Made by a program: the position numbers and the translations under genes. Under the pieces are notes generated by a model, which searched no databases, was not told the DNA's origin, and worked only from the letters and a program-made list of their open reading frames with translations. This document shows positions 53,465 through 61,841 of a stretch of DNA of 64,000 nucleotides, piece after piece; the first letter of the stretch is position 1; each line of letters begins with the position of its first letter. Source of the DNA: Kutzneria sp. (GTDB lineage Bacteria; Actinomycetota; Actinomycetes; Mycobacteriales; Pseudonocardiaceae); NCBI GenBank assembly GCA_019239965.1, contig JAFAZC010000002.1, positions 1 to 64,000 on the forward strand, in the 5' to 3' direction.

Positions 53465-54907
53465 CTACGACGCGGCCCGTACTCGACGGATCGCCGCGGG
53501 GACGGCCGCGAGCAGGTATGACGCCGGGGCGGGCGCACCGGTGGCGGCGATGTCAGCGGCCAACCCATGCACGTGGGTGGCACAGCCGGCCGCGAGCCAC
53601 GGATCGAGACCAGCGGCGAGCAGCGCACCGATCAGGCCGGAGAGCACGTCACCCGACCCCGCGGTCGCGGGCCACGCCGACTGGGACTTGTCGATGAGGA
53701 CGCGGCCGTCAGGGGCCGCCACCACCGTGCTGTGTCCCTTGAGCAGGACGACCGCGCCCATCGATTCGGCGGCCCCGCGGGCGGCGGCGATCCGGTCGGC
53801 ACCGACCTCGCCGGCGATCCGGGCGAACTCGCGGTCATGGGGTGTCAGCACGACCGGCGTGCCGGGATCCCGTTTCTCCCACAGGCCGGGGTCCTCGGCG
53901 AGCAGGGTGATCGCGTCGGCATCGGCGCACACCGGCACCCCGTCGGCAAGCACCCTGGCGAGCACCTCACGGCTCGCGGTGCCGGTTCCGAGTCCCGGGC
54001 CGACGACCCACGACTGCACCCGTCCCGTGTCCGCGACCGACCCGGTGGCCACCGTCTCAGGCCACCGCGCACGCACCGCGTCGACGGCGGTACCGGCGTA
54101 GCGCACCATGCCGGAGGTCGCCAGCACGGCGGCACCGGTGGCCAGCACGGCGGCGCCCGGATAGGTCGCCGAACCAGCGGCGACCCCGGTGACTCCCTGG
54201 CTGTACTTGTCGTCGTCGGGTCCCGGCACGGGCCAGGCCGCGCCGACATCGGCCGCGTCGAGCAGGACCGCGTCCGGAGAGCCCAGTTCGGCGTCGATGC
54301 CGACGTCGACGACCCGGACCCGGCCACAGGCGATCGCTCCCGGACCAATCACGTGCACCGGCTTGAGGCCGCCGAAGGTCACGGTGACCGCGGCATGGAC
54401 GGCCGGGCCGTCGATCGCACCGGTGTCCGGATCCGCTCCGCTCGGCAGGTCGACGGCAACCACCGGGGCCGCCGCCAGGTCGACGAGCCGGGCCGCAACG
54501 GGCCGCAGCGGTCCGCGCGCCGAAAGGCCGACAATGCCGTCAACGACCGCATCCGCCCGGGCCAGATCCGTCTCGGCGGAAGGGTCCGCGATCCGGCCGC
54601 CCGCTCGTCGCAACGCCGCCAATCCGGCGGCATGGGCCCGGTCCGGGGCGAGCAGGACCGCGGTGACCGCCGCTCCCCTGCGGCGCAGGAAGGCGCCGGC
54701 CCACAAGGCGTCGCCGCCGTTGTTGCCCGCACCGACAAGGAGTGCCACCCGTCGTCCGGCGATTCCACCGGTCCGCTCGGTGAGCAGTGCGGCAACCTCG
54801 CCGGCGACGGCGAACGCCGCCCGGCGCATCGCCGTGCTCTCCGGGATCCGCGTGAACGCCGCCTGTTCGGCGGCGCGGATCCGGTCAACCGTCCACACGC
54901 CACGCAT
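53465..54907 (-). CDS. nnrD: Bifunctional NAD(P)HX epimerase/dehydratase
   Basis: Repairs hydrated NAD(P)H. The N-terminal epimerase domain (NnrE/YjeF_N) has VALLVGAGNNGGDALWAGAFL and VVAVDLPSGADPDTG; the C-terminal dehydratase of ribokinase-like fold has KYSQGVTGVAAGSATYPGAA, VVLTPHDREFARI and the ATP/ADP-site ATAGSGDVLSGLIGALL. 480 residues, the normal size of the fused enzyme. 15 bases after glmS on the same strand; same linkage (glmS, nnrD, alr) as in mycobacteria. Confidence 0.95.
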   Translation of the reverse strand: MRGVWTVDRIRAAEQAAFTRIPESTAMRRAAFAVAGEVAALLTERTGGIAGRRVALLVGAGNNGGDALWAGAFLRRRGAAVTAVLLAPDRAHAAGLAALRRAGGRIADPSAETDLARADAVVDGIVGLSARGPLRPVAARLVDLAAAPVVAVDLPSGADPDTGAIDGPAVHAAVTVTFGGLKPVHVIGPGAIACGRVRVVDVGIDAELGSPDAVLLDAADVGAAWPVPGPDDDKYSQGVTGVAAGSATYPGAAVLATGAAVLATSGMVRYAGTAVDAVRARWPETVATGSVADTGRVQSWVVGPGLGTGTASREVLARVLADGVPVCADADAITLLAEDPGLWEKRDPGTPVVLTPHDREFARIAGEVGADRIAAARGAAESMGAVVLLKGHSTVVAAPDGRVLIDKSQSAWPATAGSGDVLSGLIGALLAAGLDPWLAAGCATHVHGLAADIAATGAPAPASYLLAAVPAAIRRVRAAS

Positions 54908-54922
54908 CAGGCGAGCCCCAAT

Positions 54923-56785
54923 TCACTCGACGGTCACGGACTTCGCGAGGTTGCGCGGCTTGTCGACGTCGTAGCCACGGCAGCGGGCGATCTCGGCGGC
55001 GAGCACCTGCAGCGGCACGCTGGAGACCAGTGGCTGCATCAGGGTCGGCACCGCGGGCACCTCGATGAGGTGGTCAGCGAACGGCTTGACCGTGCCGTCG
55101 CCCTCCTCCGCGATCACGATGGTCCGCGCGCCGCGCGCCTGGATCTCGTTGATGTTGGACAGCAGCTTGGAGTGCAGCACGGCACGGCCCTTGGGAGACG
55201 GCATCACGATCACGACGGGAAGGCCGTCCTCGATCAGCGCGATCGGTCCGTGCTTGAGTTCGCCGGCCGCGAAGCCCTCCGCGTGCATGTACGCCAGCTC
55301 TTTGAGCTTGAGCGCACCTTCCAGGGCGACCGGGAATCCGACATGCCTGCCGAGGAACAGCACGGCCTTGGAGTCCGCCAGTTCACGGCCGAGCGCGCGG
55401 ACCTGGGGCACCGTGCCCAGGGTGTGCTGCACCGCGGCCGGCATGGCCTCCAGTTCGTGGAACTCCCTTGCCACCTCGTCGGGATACTTCGTGCCGCGTG
55501 CCTGCGCCAGAGCCAGCCCGACAAGATAGTTCGCCACGATCTGGGCGAGGAAGGTCTTGGTCGCCGCGACACCGATCTCCGGTCCGGCGTGGGTGTAGAG
55601 CACGGCGTCGGACTCGCGGGGAATCTGCGCGCCGTTGGTGTTGCAGATCGCCAGCACGCGGGCCTTCTGCTCACGCGCGTGCCGTACCGCCTCGAGGGTG
55701 TCCGCGGTTTCCCCGGACTGCGAGATGGCGACCACGAGGGTGTCCCGGTCGAGCACCGGATCCCGGTAGCGGAACTCGCTGGCCAGTTCGCACTCGACCG
55801 GCAGCCGGGTCCAGTGCTCGATGGCGTACTTGGCGACAAGGCCGGAGTGGTAGGCGGTTCCACAGGCCACCACGAAGACCTTGTCGACGTCACGCAGGTC
55901 CTGGTCGGCGAGCCGCTGTTCGTCGAGCACGATCCGACCGCCGGCGAAATGGCCGCGCAGCGTGCTTTCGACGGCTGCCGGTTGCTCCTGTATCTCCTTG
56001 AGCATGAAGTAGTCGTGCCCGCCCTTCTCGGCGGCCGACAGGTCCCAGTTCACTCGGAACGGTGCGGTCTCGACGGGTTGGCCATGGAAGTCCGTGACCT
56101 GGTAGCCCTCCCTAGTGATCACGACGACCTGGTCCTGCCCGAGCTCGACCGCGTCACGGGTGTGTTCGATGAACGCGGCCACGTCGGAGGCCAGGAACGT
56201 CTCACCGTCGCCGACGCCGACCACGAGGGGGGACGAACGTCGTGCGGCCACAACCTGGTCCGGCTCGTCGGCATGGCAGAACACGAGGGTGAAGGCACCC
56301 TCGAGGCGACGGCACACCGCGCGCACGCACGCCGGCAGGTCACCGGCCGTCTCCCCCTCCTGGTACGCCCGTGCCGTCAGGTGTGCCACGGTCTCGGTGT
56401 CGGTGTCGCTGGCCATCTCGACGCCGTCGGCCTCGAGTTCGGCGCGCAGCCGGGCGAAGTTCTCGATGATGCCGTTGTGCACGACCGCGAGCCCGCCAAC
56501 GGCGTCCCGGTGCGGATGCGCGTTGCGGTCCACGGGCGGCCCATGGGTCGCCCACCGGGTGTGGCCCATGCCCGCCGTGCCGGCCAGCCGGTCGCGCCCC
56601 ACCTCGTCGAGGCGGGTCTCCAGGTTCGCCAACCGTCCCGCCTTGCGTTCGACGGCGAGGCCGCCCGGCCCGTCGAGCACCGCGACACCCGCCGAGTCGT
56701 AGCCGCGGTACTCCAGCCGGTGCAGGCCGGCCAGAACGACCTCCAGCGCCTGGCGGTGACCGACGTACCCCACGATTCCGCACAT
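54923..56785 (-). CDS. glmS: Glutamine-fructose-6-phosphate aminotransferase
   Basis: First enzyme of UDP-GlcNAc synthesis. 620 residues: Cys2 nucleophile in MCGIVGYVGHRQAL, glutaminase region GMGHTRWATHGPPVDRNAHPH, two SIS domains (VFVVACGTAYHSGLVAKYAI, VAISQSGETADTLEAV, FLGRHVGFPVALEGALKLKELAY, HGPIALIEDG) and the C-terminal LAKSVTVE signature. Intact. Divergent from the hydrolase-fold gene at 56853. Confidence 0.98.
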   Translation of the reverse strand: MCGIVGYVGHRQALEVVLAGLHRLEYRGYDSAGVAVLDGPGGLAVERKAGRLANLETRLDEVGRDRLAGTAGMGHTRWATHGPPVDRNAHPHRDAVGGLAVVHNGIIENFARLRAELEADGVEMASDTDTETVAHLTARAYQEGETAGDLPACVRAVCRRLEGAFTLVFCHADEPDQVVAARRSSPLVVGVGDGETFLASDVAAFIEHTRDAVELGQDQVVVITREGYQVTDFHGQPVETAPFRVNWDLSAAEKGGHDYFMLKEIQEQPAAVESTLRGHFAGGRIVLDEQRLADQDLRDVDKVFVVACGTAYHSGLVAKYAIEHWTRLPVECELASEFRYRDPVLDRDTLVVAISQSGETADTLEAVRHAREQKARVLAICNTNGAQIPRESDAVLYTHAGPEIGVAATKTFLAQIVANYLVGLALAQARGTKYPDEVAREFHELEAMPAAVQHTLGTVPQVRALGRELADSKAVLFLGRHVGFPVALEGALKLKELAYMHAEGFAAGELKHGPIALIEDGLPVVIVMPSPKGRAVLHSKLLSNINEIQARGARTIVIAEEGDGTVKPFADHLIEVPAVPTLMQPLVSSVPLQVLAAEIARCRGYDVDKPRNLAKSVTVE

Positions 56786-56838
56786 GGCACCACAGCGTAG
56801 TCAGCTGGTCCGCCCTGCCCGGACCGGTGGGGATCGGC

Positions 56839-56844
56839 TACCGT
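56839..56844 (+). promoter_or_regulatory. -10-like TACCGT before the hydrolase-fold gene
   Basis: TACCGT, preceded by GGC, ends eight bases before the ATG at 56853. There is no ribosome-binding site, so a leaderless transcript is likely. Confidence 0.5.
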
Positions 56845-56852
56845 CCACGAAT

Positions 56853-57680
56853 ATGCCCAGACGCACCGCGCTGACCGTCAAGCAGGCGCTCACCGAGCTC
56901 AGCAGACCGGGCCCCGCCGGGGTTCAGCGCGGCGACCTGGCGGCCACCGGGTTGCCGGGGATGCTGTTCACCCCACGCTCGGGTCGGGGGTGCCCCGTGG
57001 TCGTGTTCGGCCACGGCTGGTTGCAGCCACCGGCCCGCTACGTCGGCCTCTTCCGGCACCTGGCCTCATGGGGATTCGTCGTGGCCGCGCCGGCCACTCA
57101 GCGCGGCCCGTTCGCCTCCTCGACCTCGTTCGCCACTGACCTGCGCACCGCGTTGGACGTGTGCTCCGGTGCACGGCTCGGCGACGGCGGCCTGACCGTC
57201 GACCCGGCCGCGATGGCGTTGGGCGGGCATGCCACCGGCGGTGGCTGCGCTGTGCTCGCCGCCGCGGAGGACACCCGTGTGCGCGCGGTGTTCACGCTGG
57301 CCGCGGCGGAGACCAGTCCGTCCGCACTGTCGGCGGCCAGCGCGTGCACCATGCCGGCGCTGCACCTCGCGGCGGGCGAGGACCTGGTCGCACCGCCGGT
57401 CGGGCACTGTGAAGCGATCGCGCGGGCATGGGCTGGGCCGGTGCAGCTGCGCACCGTGACGGCCGCGAGCCATCTCGGGTTCACCGAGGGCTGGCACTGG
57501 AGCCAGCTGCTGGTGCACGGCAAGGCGGAGAGCAGGACACAGGTGATCACCAAGGCCGTCATCACGGCCTTCCTGCTCCGTGTGCTGACCAAGGAGCGGC
57601 GGTACGTGTCGCTGCTGGACGGCGACCTGCGCCGAGCGGCCATTAGTTATCAGCGCGGTTCACGGCCGGTGCGGGCCTGA
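56853..57680 (+). CDS. Alpha/beta-hydrolase-fold protein lacking the nucleophile serine
   Basis: 275 residues in the cutinase/chlorophyllase/dienelactone-hydrolase-like class: VVVFGHGWLQPPARYVGLFRHLA, WGFVVAAPATQRGPF, elbow MALGGHATGGG, then HLAAGEDLVAPP and TAASHLGF. The Asp and His positions remain, but the nucleophile is Ala117 (codon GCC) where G-H-S-x-G is expected, so ordinary serine hydrolysis should be impossible. No signal peptide. It may bind ligands or be a pseudoenzyme. Probably leaderless from TACCGT. Divergent from glmS. Confidence 0.85.
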   Translation: MPRRTALTVKQALTELSRPGPAGVQRGDLAATGLPGMLFTPRSGRGCPVVVFGHGWLQPPARYVGLFRHLASWGFVVAAPATQRGPFASSTSFATDLRTALDVCSGARLGDGGLTVDPAAMALGGHATGGGCAVLAAAEDTRVRAVFTLAAAETSPSALSAASACTMPALHLAAGEDLVAPPVGHCEAIARAWAGPVQLRTVTAASHLGFTEGWHWSQLLVHGKAESRTQVITKAVITAFLLRVLTKERRYVSLLDGDLRRAAISYQRGSRPVRA

Positions 57681-57686
57681 CTCGGC

Positions 57687-57692
57687 TACCGT
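57687..57692 (+). promoter_or_regulatory. -10-like TACCGT before the Pro-rich membrane protein
   Basis: TACCGT, again preceded by GGC, ends six bases before the ATG at 57699, seven bases after the previous stop. Suggests that this gene has its own leaderless promoter. Confidence 0.45.
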
Positions 57693-57698
57693 CTGACC

Positions 57699-58256
57699 AT
57701 GTCGTCCGGCACCCACGGGACATATGGCCCCCCTGGCGGCTGGCAGTCTCAACCGGGACCGCCGCCGTTCGGCCAGCCGCCGCCAATGCCGCCGTTGTCT
57801 CCACCCGGCCCGGCGGGACCGGCGCAGCGGCCAGCCAGCATGGCGCTGACCATCGTGACGGCCGTATTGGCGATCATCCTCGCCGGCGGTTGGGGATTCC
57901 TGGGCACCGCCACACTGGTCGCGTACGCCACCGACCCGAAGGCCACCGCCCCGTCGGGCATCGTCGCTGTCGTCATCGGGATTCTGCTCGCTCTGGTGTT
58001 GCTCGTCGGAGCCTTTCTCCTTCTGGCGCGGAACATGGCCGGCATGATCATGGCCGGAATTGGCGGCATCGCGGGAGCGCCGCTGGCCTTGCTGGCCGGA
58101 CCGATCGCCCCGATGCTGGTACTGGGGTCGATCTCCAGCTTGATCGTCGCGGTGTTGGCGTTCCTGCCGCCGGTGCGCGACGCGATGAAGACTCGACGAC
58201 CCATGGTCCCGCCACCGCCGCCGTACGGCTTTCCACCCGGACCGCCGGCCTGGTGA
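57699..58256 (+). CDS. Membrane protein with Pro/Gly-rich N-terminus
   Basis: 185 residues. A ~45-residue Pro/Gly/Gln-rich cytoplasmic head is followed by about three to four helices (SMALTIVTAVLAIILAGGWGFL; IVAVVIGILLALVLLVGAFLLL; MIMAGIGGIAGAPLALLAG; MLVLGSISSLIVAVLAFL) and a Pro-rich tail. Common architecture in actinobacteria, function unknown. Convergent with the following T7SS-like cluster, 10 bases apart. Confidence 0.72.
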   Translation: MSSGTHGTYGPPGGWQSQPGPPPFGQPPPMPPLSPPGPAGPAQRPASMALTIVTAVLAIILAGGWGFLGTATLVAYATDPKATAPSGIVAVVIGILLALVLLVGAFLLLARNMAGMIMAGIGGIAGAPLALLAGPIAPMLVLGSISSLIVAVLAFLPPVRDAMKTRRPMVPPPPPYGFPPGPPAW

Positions 58257-58266
58257 TCTCTGGCGC

Positions 58267-58641
58267 TCAGCGCAGCCAGTTCTGTTCGGAGAAGTCGTCC
58301 TCGTCGAGGTCGTCGGTGGTGGGACGGATCGCGGTTCGACGCGGCGTCGGCTTGGGTGCGGGCGGAGCGTCGAATTCCTCGACGGCCGACGCTGATGGAT
58401 ACGTCTCCTCATCGGCGATGCCCAGATTCATCGTCTTGTCCCGCCAAGCGGCCTTGCTGGCCGCGGACTCACGGAGTCGTTCGACGAGCCGGGTAATGTT
58501 CTTGGCCTGGTCCGCGTTGGCCTTGGCCGCCTGGGCGAGGACCCTGCCGACCTGCTGGGTCGCCAACTGCAGCCGGTCGGCGTGCTCCCGCTGTCCGACT
58601 TCGAGTTGGCGCCGCACCGCGGCGACGGCGTCGCTGTCCAT
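58267..58641 (-). CDS. Small helical protein of a T7SS-like cluster
   Basis: 124 residues. The first ~70 residues are a long amphipathic helix or coiled coil (AAVRRQLEVGQREHADRLQL, LAQAAKANADQAKNITRLVE); the rest is acidic and Pro-rich, ending DDFSEQNWLR. ATG 58641 has GAGGA six bases ahead; GTG 58653 is the alternative. Encoded 37 bases after the large WXG-type gene, it could be a cytoplasmic chaperone or structural partner for it. Family not recognised. Confidence 0.72.
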   Translation of the reverse strand: MDSDAVAAVRRQLEVGQREHADRLQLATQQVGRVLAQAAKANADQAKNITRLVERLRESAASKAAWRDKTMNLGIADEETYPSASAVEEFDAPPAPKPTPRRTAIRPTTDDLDEDDFSEQNWLR

Positions 58642-58678
58642 GTTCGTCCTCACGTTCGTCGACCAGCCCGTATCCCGC

Positions 58679-61117
58679 TCACTGGCTGACTTCGTCGTCC
58701 TTTCCGCTCAGTACACCGGAGATCCTGCTGAACAGCCCCGATTCGTCGGTGTCGAACAGGGTGCCACCGAGGGTGCGCCACGCACTTGAGCCGGACCGTT
58801 CGTAGTCACCCCCCTGACCTCCGCCCTGACCGGCCATCATGGGCATGCCGCCCGTCATGCCGAGCCCCGCGCCGCCGGTCGCCTGTGCGGCATGCGTGTC
58901 CGAGTCGCTCAGCGCGGCGAGGCCGGCGTCACCCGCCGCGGCGGTGCGTGCATAGGAGCCGTCGGCATGGTCCGCCGCTACGGCCTCGTGGGCCATGTCC
59001 CAGGCCGTGGCGTGCCGGCCGTCCTGGGGCGCGGCCCCGGCACCCGACATGGCATGGCCGGGCCCGCTGGTCATCGCATCCCAGGACGCCGTGCCACTGT
59101 CGGACACGACACCCGTGTTCAACCCGGTCGCCGCGAGTGAGGTGGTGGCGGGATGACCGGCCGAAGCACTCTCGAACGACGGGGAGTCGGTGAAGTCGGG
59201 AGACGTGGTGTCCTGAGGGCTGTTGAACGCGGCGGACATCTCCTCCGGTGACATCCACTGGCCGCCGTTGGACCGGGTGTCGTCCGGCCAGGCCATCTCG
59301 GGCTGGGGGCTGGCGGATTGGGCCGGAACATGACTTTCCGGAAGAGTCCACATCCCCGCTGATCGCCCGGTCCCGGCGTCCGGTTGATGTGCGGACACGG
59401 CCATGGACGGGGCATGACCGGGGGTGGTGCTGGACGGGTCGGCACTGTCGATCGTGTAGGAGTGCTTGCCGCTTCCATCGTCGACGGTGACCTCGACCTC
59501 GCCAGACGTGGCACCGGATCGCTCCGCGGTGATCGTCAACGCGCCGTCCTGGATCACCGACCTACCGTCGGCGCCGGCGTGCACCGCGGTGGGCTGGCCC
59601 GGCGCGGTCACCGGCTGATCGCCAACGGTCCCCGGCGCGTCGAAGTCGACGTCGTAGGACTTGCCCGGTCCACCCGAGCCGTCGTCAACCTGGATCTTGA
59701 GGTGTCCCTGACCGTCCGGGCTTTCGACCTGGATGGCGCGGTCCCCTTCTGTGATCGTCACCGATTCGGGGTGCCCAGCCGACCGCGGATCTCCATGCGC
59801 CGGGTCGGGAAGCTGCGCCGCCGCCGGCATGACGGGTTTGGGCATCTCGGGGATGCTCGGCGCACCGCCGCCACCGGGAATACCACCACCGCCGGATGGC
59901 GCGCCACGACCGGCGGGAGCACCGCCACCACCACCAGCGCCGCCGCCAGCGGAATGCGGCTGTTGGGGAGCGGCCGGCTGCGCCGGGTCGGTGAACGGGT
60001 CACCGGTCACCTTGGCCAGCTGGTCGGTCAGTGCCTTGAACCCCTGGTCCACCGTGGTCTTGGTGCTGTCGCAGGCCTTGATGAAGGCGTCGCATCTGCC
60101 TTCGGTGGCCTTGGCGAACGTGTTCAGCCACCGGATGGATTCGACAGGCACCTTCTGGCGGTAGGTGTCGTCGTCGCAGGCTCCGTCATCGAGCTGGACG
60201 TTGACGTAGCTTGCGGCCTGCTTCAGCTCCCCAATACTGGCGTTGCCACCGGCGCAGCTGATGATGACCTCGATCTGGTCCGGCGTCTTGCCGTCGTAGG
60301 AGTCGCTGTCCGCGTCGTTGTCCAGCAGCCACCTGGCCTTGGTGCGAATGGCCTCGGAGATGTTGTGCATCGCCGCCCTGCTGACACCGGCCGTGTCGTC
60401 GAGCGTTTGAGTGATCCTGTCAACGCCCTTGGCGAACTTCGCGAAGGACTCCTGTGACCTCCGCGACGCGCCGCCACTCCAGTGGCTCCACAGTCCACCG
60501 AGCTTGTTGGCCATCTGTTCGTGCTGGTCGCGCTCGGTCTTCGCGGCGGCGTGCAGTTCCTTCACATCGTCGTCGAAGTGCGTGAAGTCGATGCCCCGGT
60601 GTTCGTCGTACCGCTGGTGCATGAAGTCACTGGTCATCGTGACGCCCTGCGGTGGGCTCTTCACGACCACGTCGGGCAGCTTGCCGTAGAGCGGCAGAAA
60701 GTTGTCGAAAAAGCGCAGGCCGGCCTTGCCCATGTCGAGCAGGTCGTCAGACTTGCCAACGCCGGTGCCGCCGTCCTGCGCCCTGTTGGCAGCGTCATCA
60801 AGTCCGTGCTTGCCGTTGTTGACGTCTTCGTCGTGCTGCTTTCGCCCCTTGTCGGCCGACTCCTTGGCCTTGTTGTACGCGTCGGTGGCGTCCTGGTCGA
60901 CATCGCCACTGGAGAAGCTGTGACCGGTGACATCGCCCCAGCTCACGCCGTACTTGTCGCGGTAGGGGTCCAACTCCTCCCGAGGCGCGAGCCCCCAGGA
61001 ATTCTGACCGTCGCTCGTGCTCGCGTAGGCCAGGACGAGCGCCTTCTTCTGGTCGTCGGGCACATTGGGGTCGTCAAGCAGTTTCTTGACGTCATCCCAC
61101 TTGGGACTATCGGCCAC
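58679..61117 (-). CDS. Large WXG-motif protein with Gly/Pro-rich linker (T7SS-substrate-like)
   Basis: 812 residues. The N-terminal ~380 residues are helical, with a LWSHWSGGASRRS turn (W-x-G between helices, as in ESX substrates) and four Cys in a later helical part (IISCAGG, DDGACDD, GRCDAFIKACDS). A Gly/Pro/Ala linker (~390-440) leads to a beta-rich repeat region (HLKIQVDDGSGGPGKSYDVDFD; GEVEVTVDDGSGKHSYTID) and a low-complexity tail ending GGMPMMAGQGGGQGGDYER and LFDTDESGLFSRISGVLSG, an ending I associate with Pseudonocardiaceae T7SS-type proteins. There is no signal peptide. Likely exported or surface protein; no enzyme domain seen. Three bases after the EspC-like gene. Confidence 0.75.
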   Translation of the reverse strand: MADSPKWDDVKKLLDDPNVPDDQKKALVLAYASTSDGQNSWGLAPREELDPYRDKYGVSWGDVTGHSFSSGDVDQDATDAYNKAKESADKGRKQHDEDVNNGKHGLDDAANRAQDGGTGVGKSDDLLDMGKAGLRFFDNFLPLYGKLPDVVVKSPPQGVTMTSDFMHQRYDEHRGIDFTHFDDDVKELHAAAKTERDQHEQMANKLGGLWSHWSGGASRRSQESFAKFAKGVDRITQTLDDTAGVSRAAMHNISEAIRTKARWLLDNDADSDSYDGKTPDQIEVIISCAGGNASIGELKQAASYVNVQLDDGACDDDTYRQKVPVESIRWLNTFAKATEGRCDAFIKACDSTKTTVDQGFKALTDQLAKVTGDPFTDPAQPAAPQQPHSAGGGAGGGGGAPAGRGAPSGGGGIPGGGGAPSIPEMPKPVMPAAAQLPDPAHGDPRSAGHPESVTITEGDRAIQVESPDGQGHLKIQVDDGSGGPGKSYDVDFDAPGTVGDQPVTAPGQPTAVHAGADGRSVIQDGALTITAERSGATSGEVEVTVDDGSGKHSYTIDSADPSSTTPGHAPSMAVSAHQPDAGTGRSAGMWTLPESHVPAQSASPQPEMAWPDDTRSNGGQWMSPEEMSAAFNSPQDTTSPDFTDSPSFESASAGHPATTSLAATGLNTGVVSDSGTASWDAMTSGPGHAMSGAGAAPQDGRHATAWDMAHEAVAADHADGSYARTAAAGDAGLAALSDSDTHAAQATGGAGLGMTGGMPMMAGQGGGQGGDYERSGSSAWRTLGGTLFDTDESGLFSRISGVLSGKDDEVSQ

Positions 61118-61120
61118 TGG

Positions 61121-61426
61121 TCAGCCCCCCGCCTTGTTCACGCCGTCCGCGGCCGAGTCGTCCGACCACTTGTACCCGCCGGCCGACTGCTCCACCTTGC
61201 CGGCGAACCCGCGCATGGCTTGCACATGTGCGTCCACCCAGTGGGCGAGGTTCTGCAGGCCGGTCTGGTATCCACTTGCCGAGGACGAGTTGGCCCTTCC
61301 GAAGTCGCCGCTGGTCACCGAGGAGGCCGTGAGCTTGCCCTCGAGCTCGGCCACCGGCTCGGCGAGCCCGTTGATGGCGCTGGCGACGGCGGCCATCTCC
61401 CCCGTGTTCGTCCCGAATCCGGACAC
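61121..61426 (-). CDS. EspC-like ESX secretion-associated protein
   Basis: 101 residues, all-helical with a central turn (GDFGRANSSSASGYQTGLQN) and a C-terminal GGYKWSDDSAAD that contains Y-x3-D, the type VII export signal, placed after the second helix as in EspC/DUF2580 proteins. Small, no signal peptide. It starts the three-gene unit and ends three bases before the large WXG-type protein, so the two may be secreted as a pair. No ESX ATPase or membrane core gene is in this window. Confidence 0.8.
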   Translation of the reverse strand: MSGFGTNTGEMAAVASAINGLAEPVAELEGKLTASSVTSGDFGRANSSSASGYQTGLQNLAHWVDAHVQAMRGFAGKVEQSAGGYKWSDDSAADGVNKAGG

Positions 61427-61613
61427 CTGGAACCAACTCCTCTTCGATCAACCGCCGGCACCCCCGCCGAGACAGGCTCCACATATCGGACGTCGCCGAA
61501 ACCGCCTGGGTTCCCGACACATGCCCGCACCGGCGTCAACCTCGGAAATCACTATGACAGGATCCCGAACTCCACGTCAGCCGAACGGCCACGGCTGGTC
61601 CGATGGTGCACGC

Positions 61614-61832
61614 TCACCACTGCTGGGGCGGCTGCGGTGGTTGCCGCGGCGGAAACTGCTGCTGGCCGTACTGCGGCGGTTGTTGAGGCGGATAGCCGTA
61701 CGGCCACTGCTGGGGCACCTGCTGCTGGCCGCGGCGGCGTGAGCGTGCGGCGAGCACGATGGCAAGCACTACGCCGCCGACCAGCATGAGACCGACGAAC
61801 AGGATCAGAAGGTGGATCAGCGTGGCACCCAT
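61614..61832 (-). CDS. Small membrane protein with Pro/Gln-rich tail
   Basis: 72 residues: one N-terminal helix (IHLLILFVGLMLVGGVVLAIVLA), a basic stop-transfer (ARSRRRG), then a tail of repeated Q-x-P-P-Q units. Its ATG is 10 bases after the glmM stop, so it is in the glmM transcript; a TAGGCT six bases before the ATG could also give a leaderless start. Function unknown. Confidence 0.65.
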   Translation of the reverse strand: MGATLIHLLILFVGLMLVGGVVLAIVLAARSRRRGQQQVPQQWPYGYPPQQPPQYGQQQFPPRQPPQPPQQW

Positions 61833-61841
61833 GGCTGGAGC

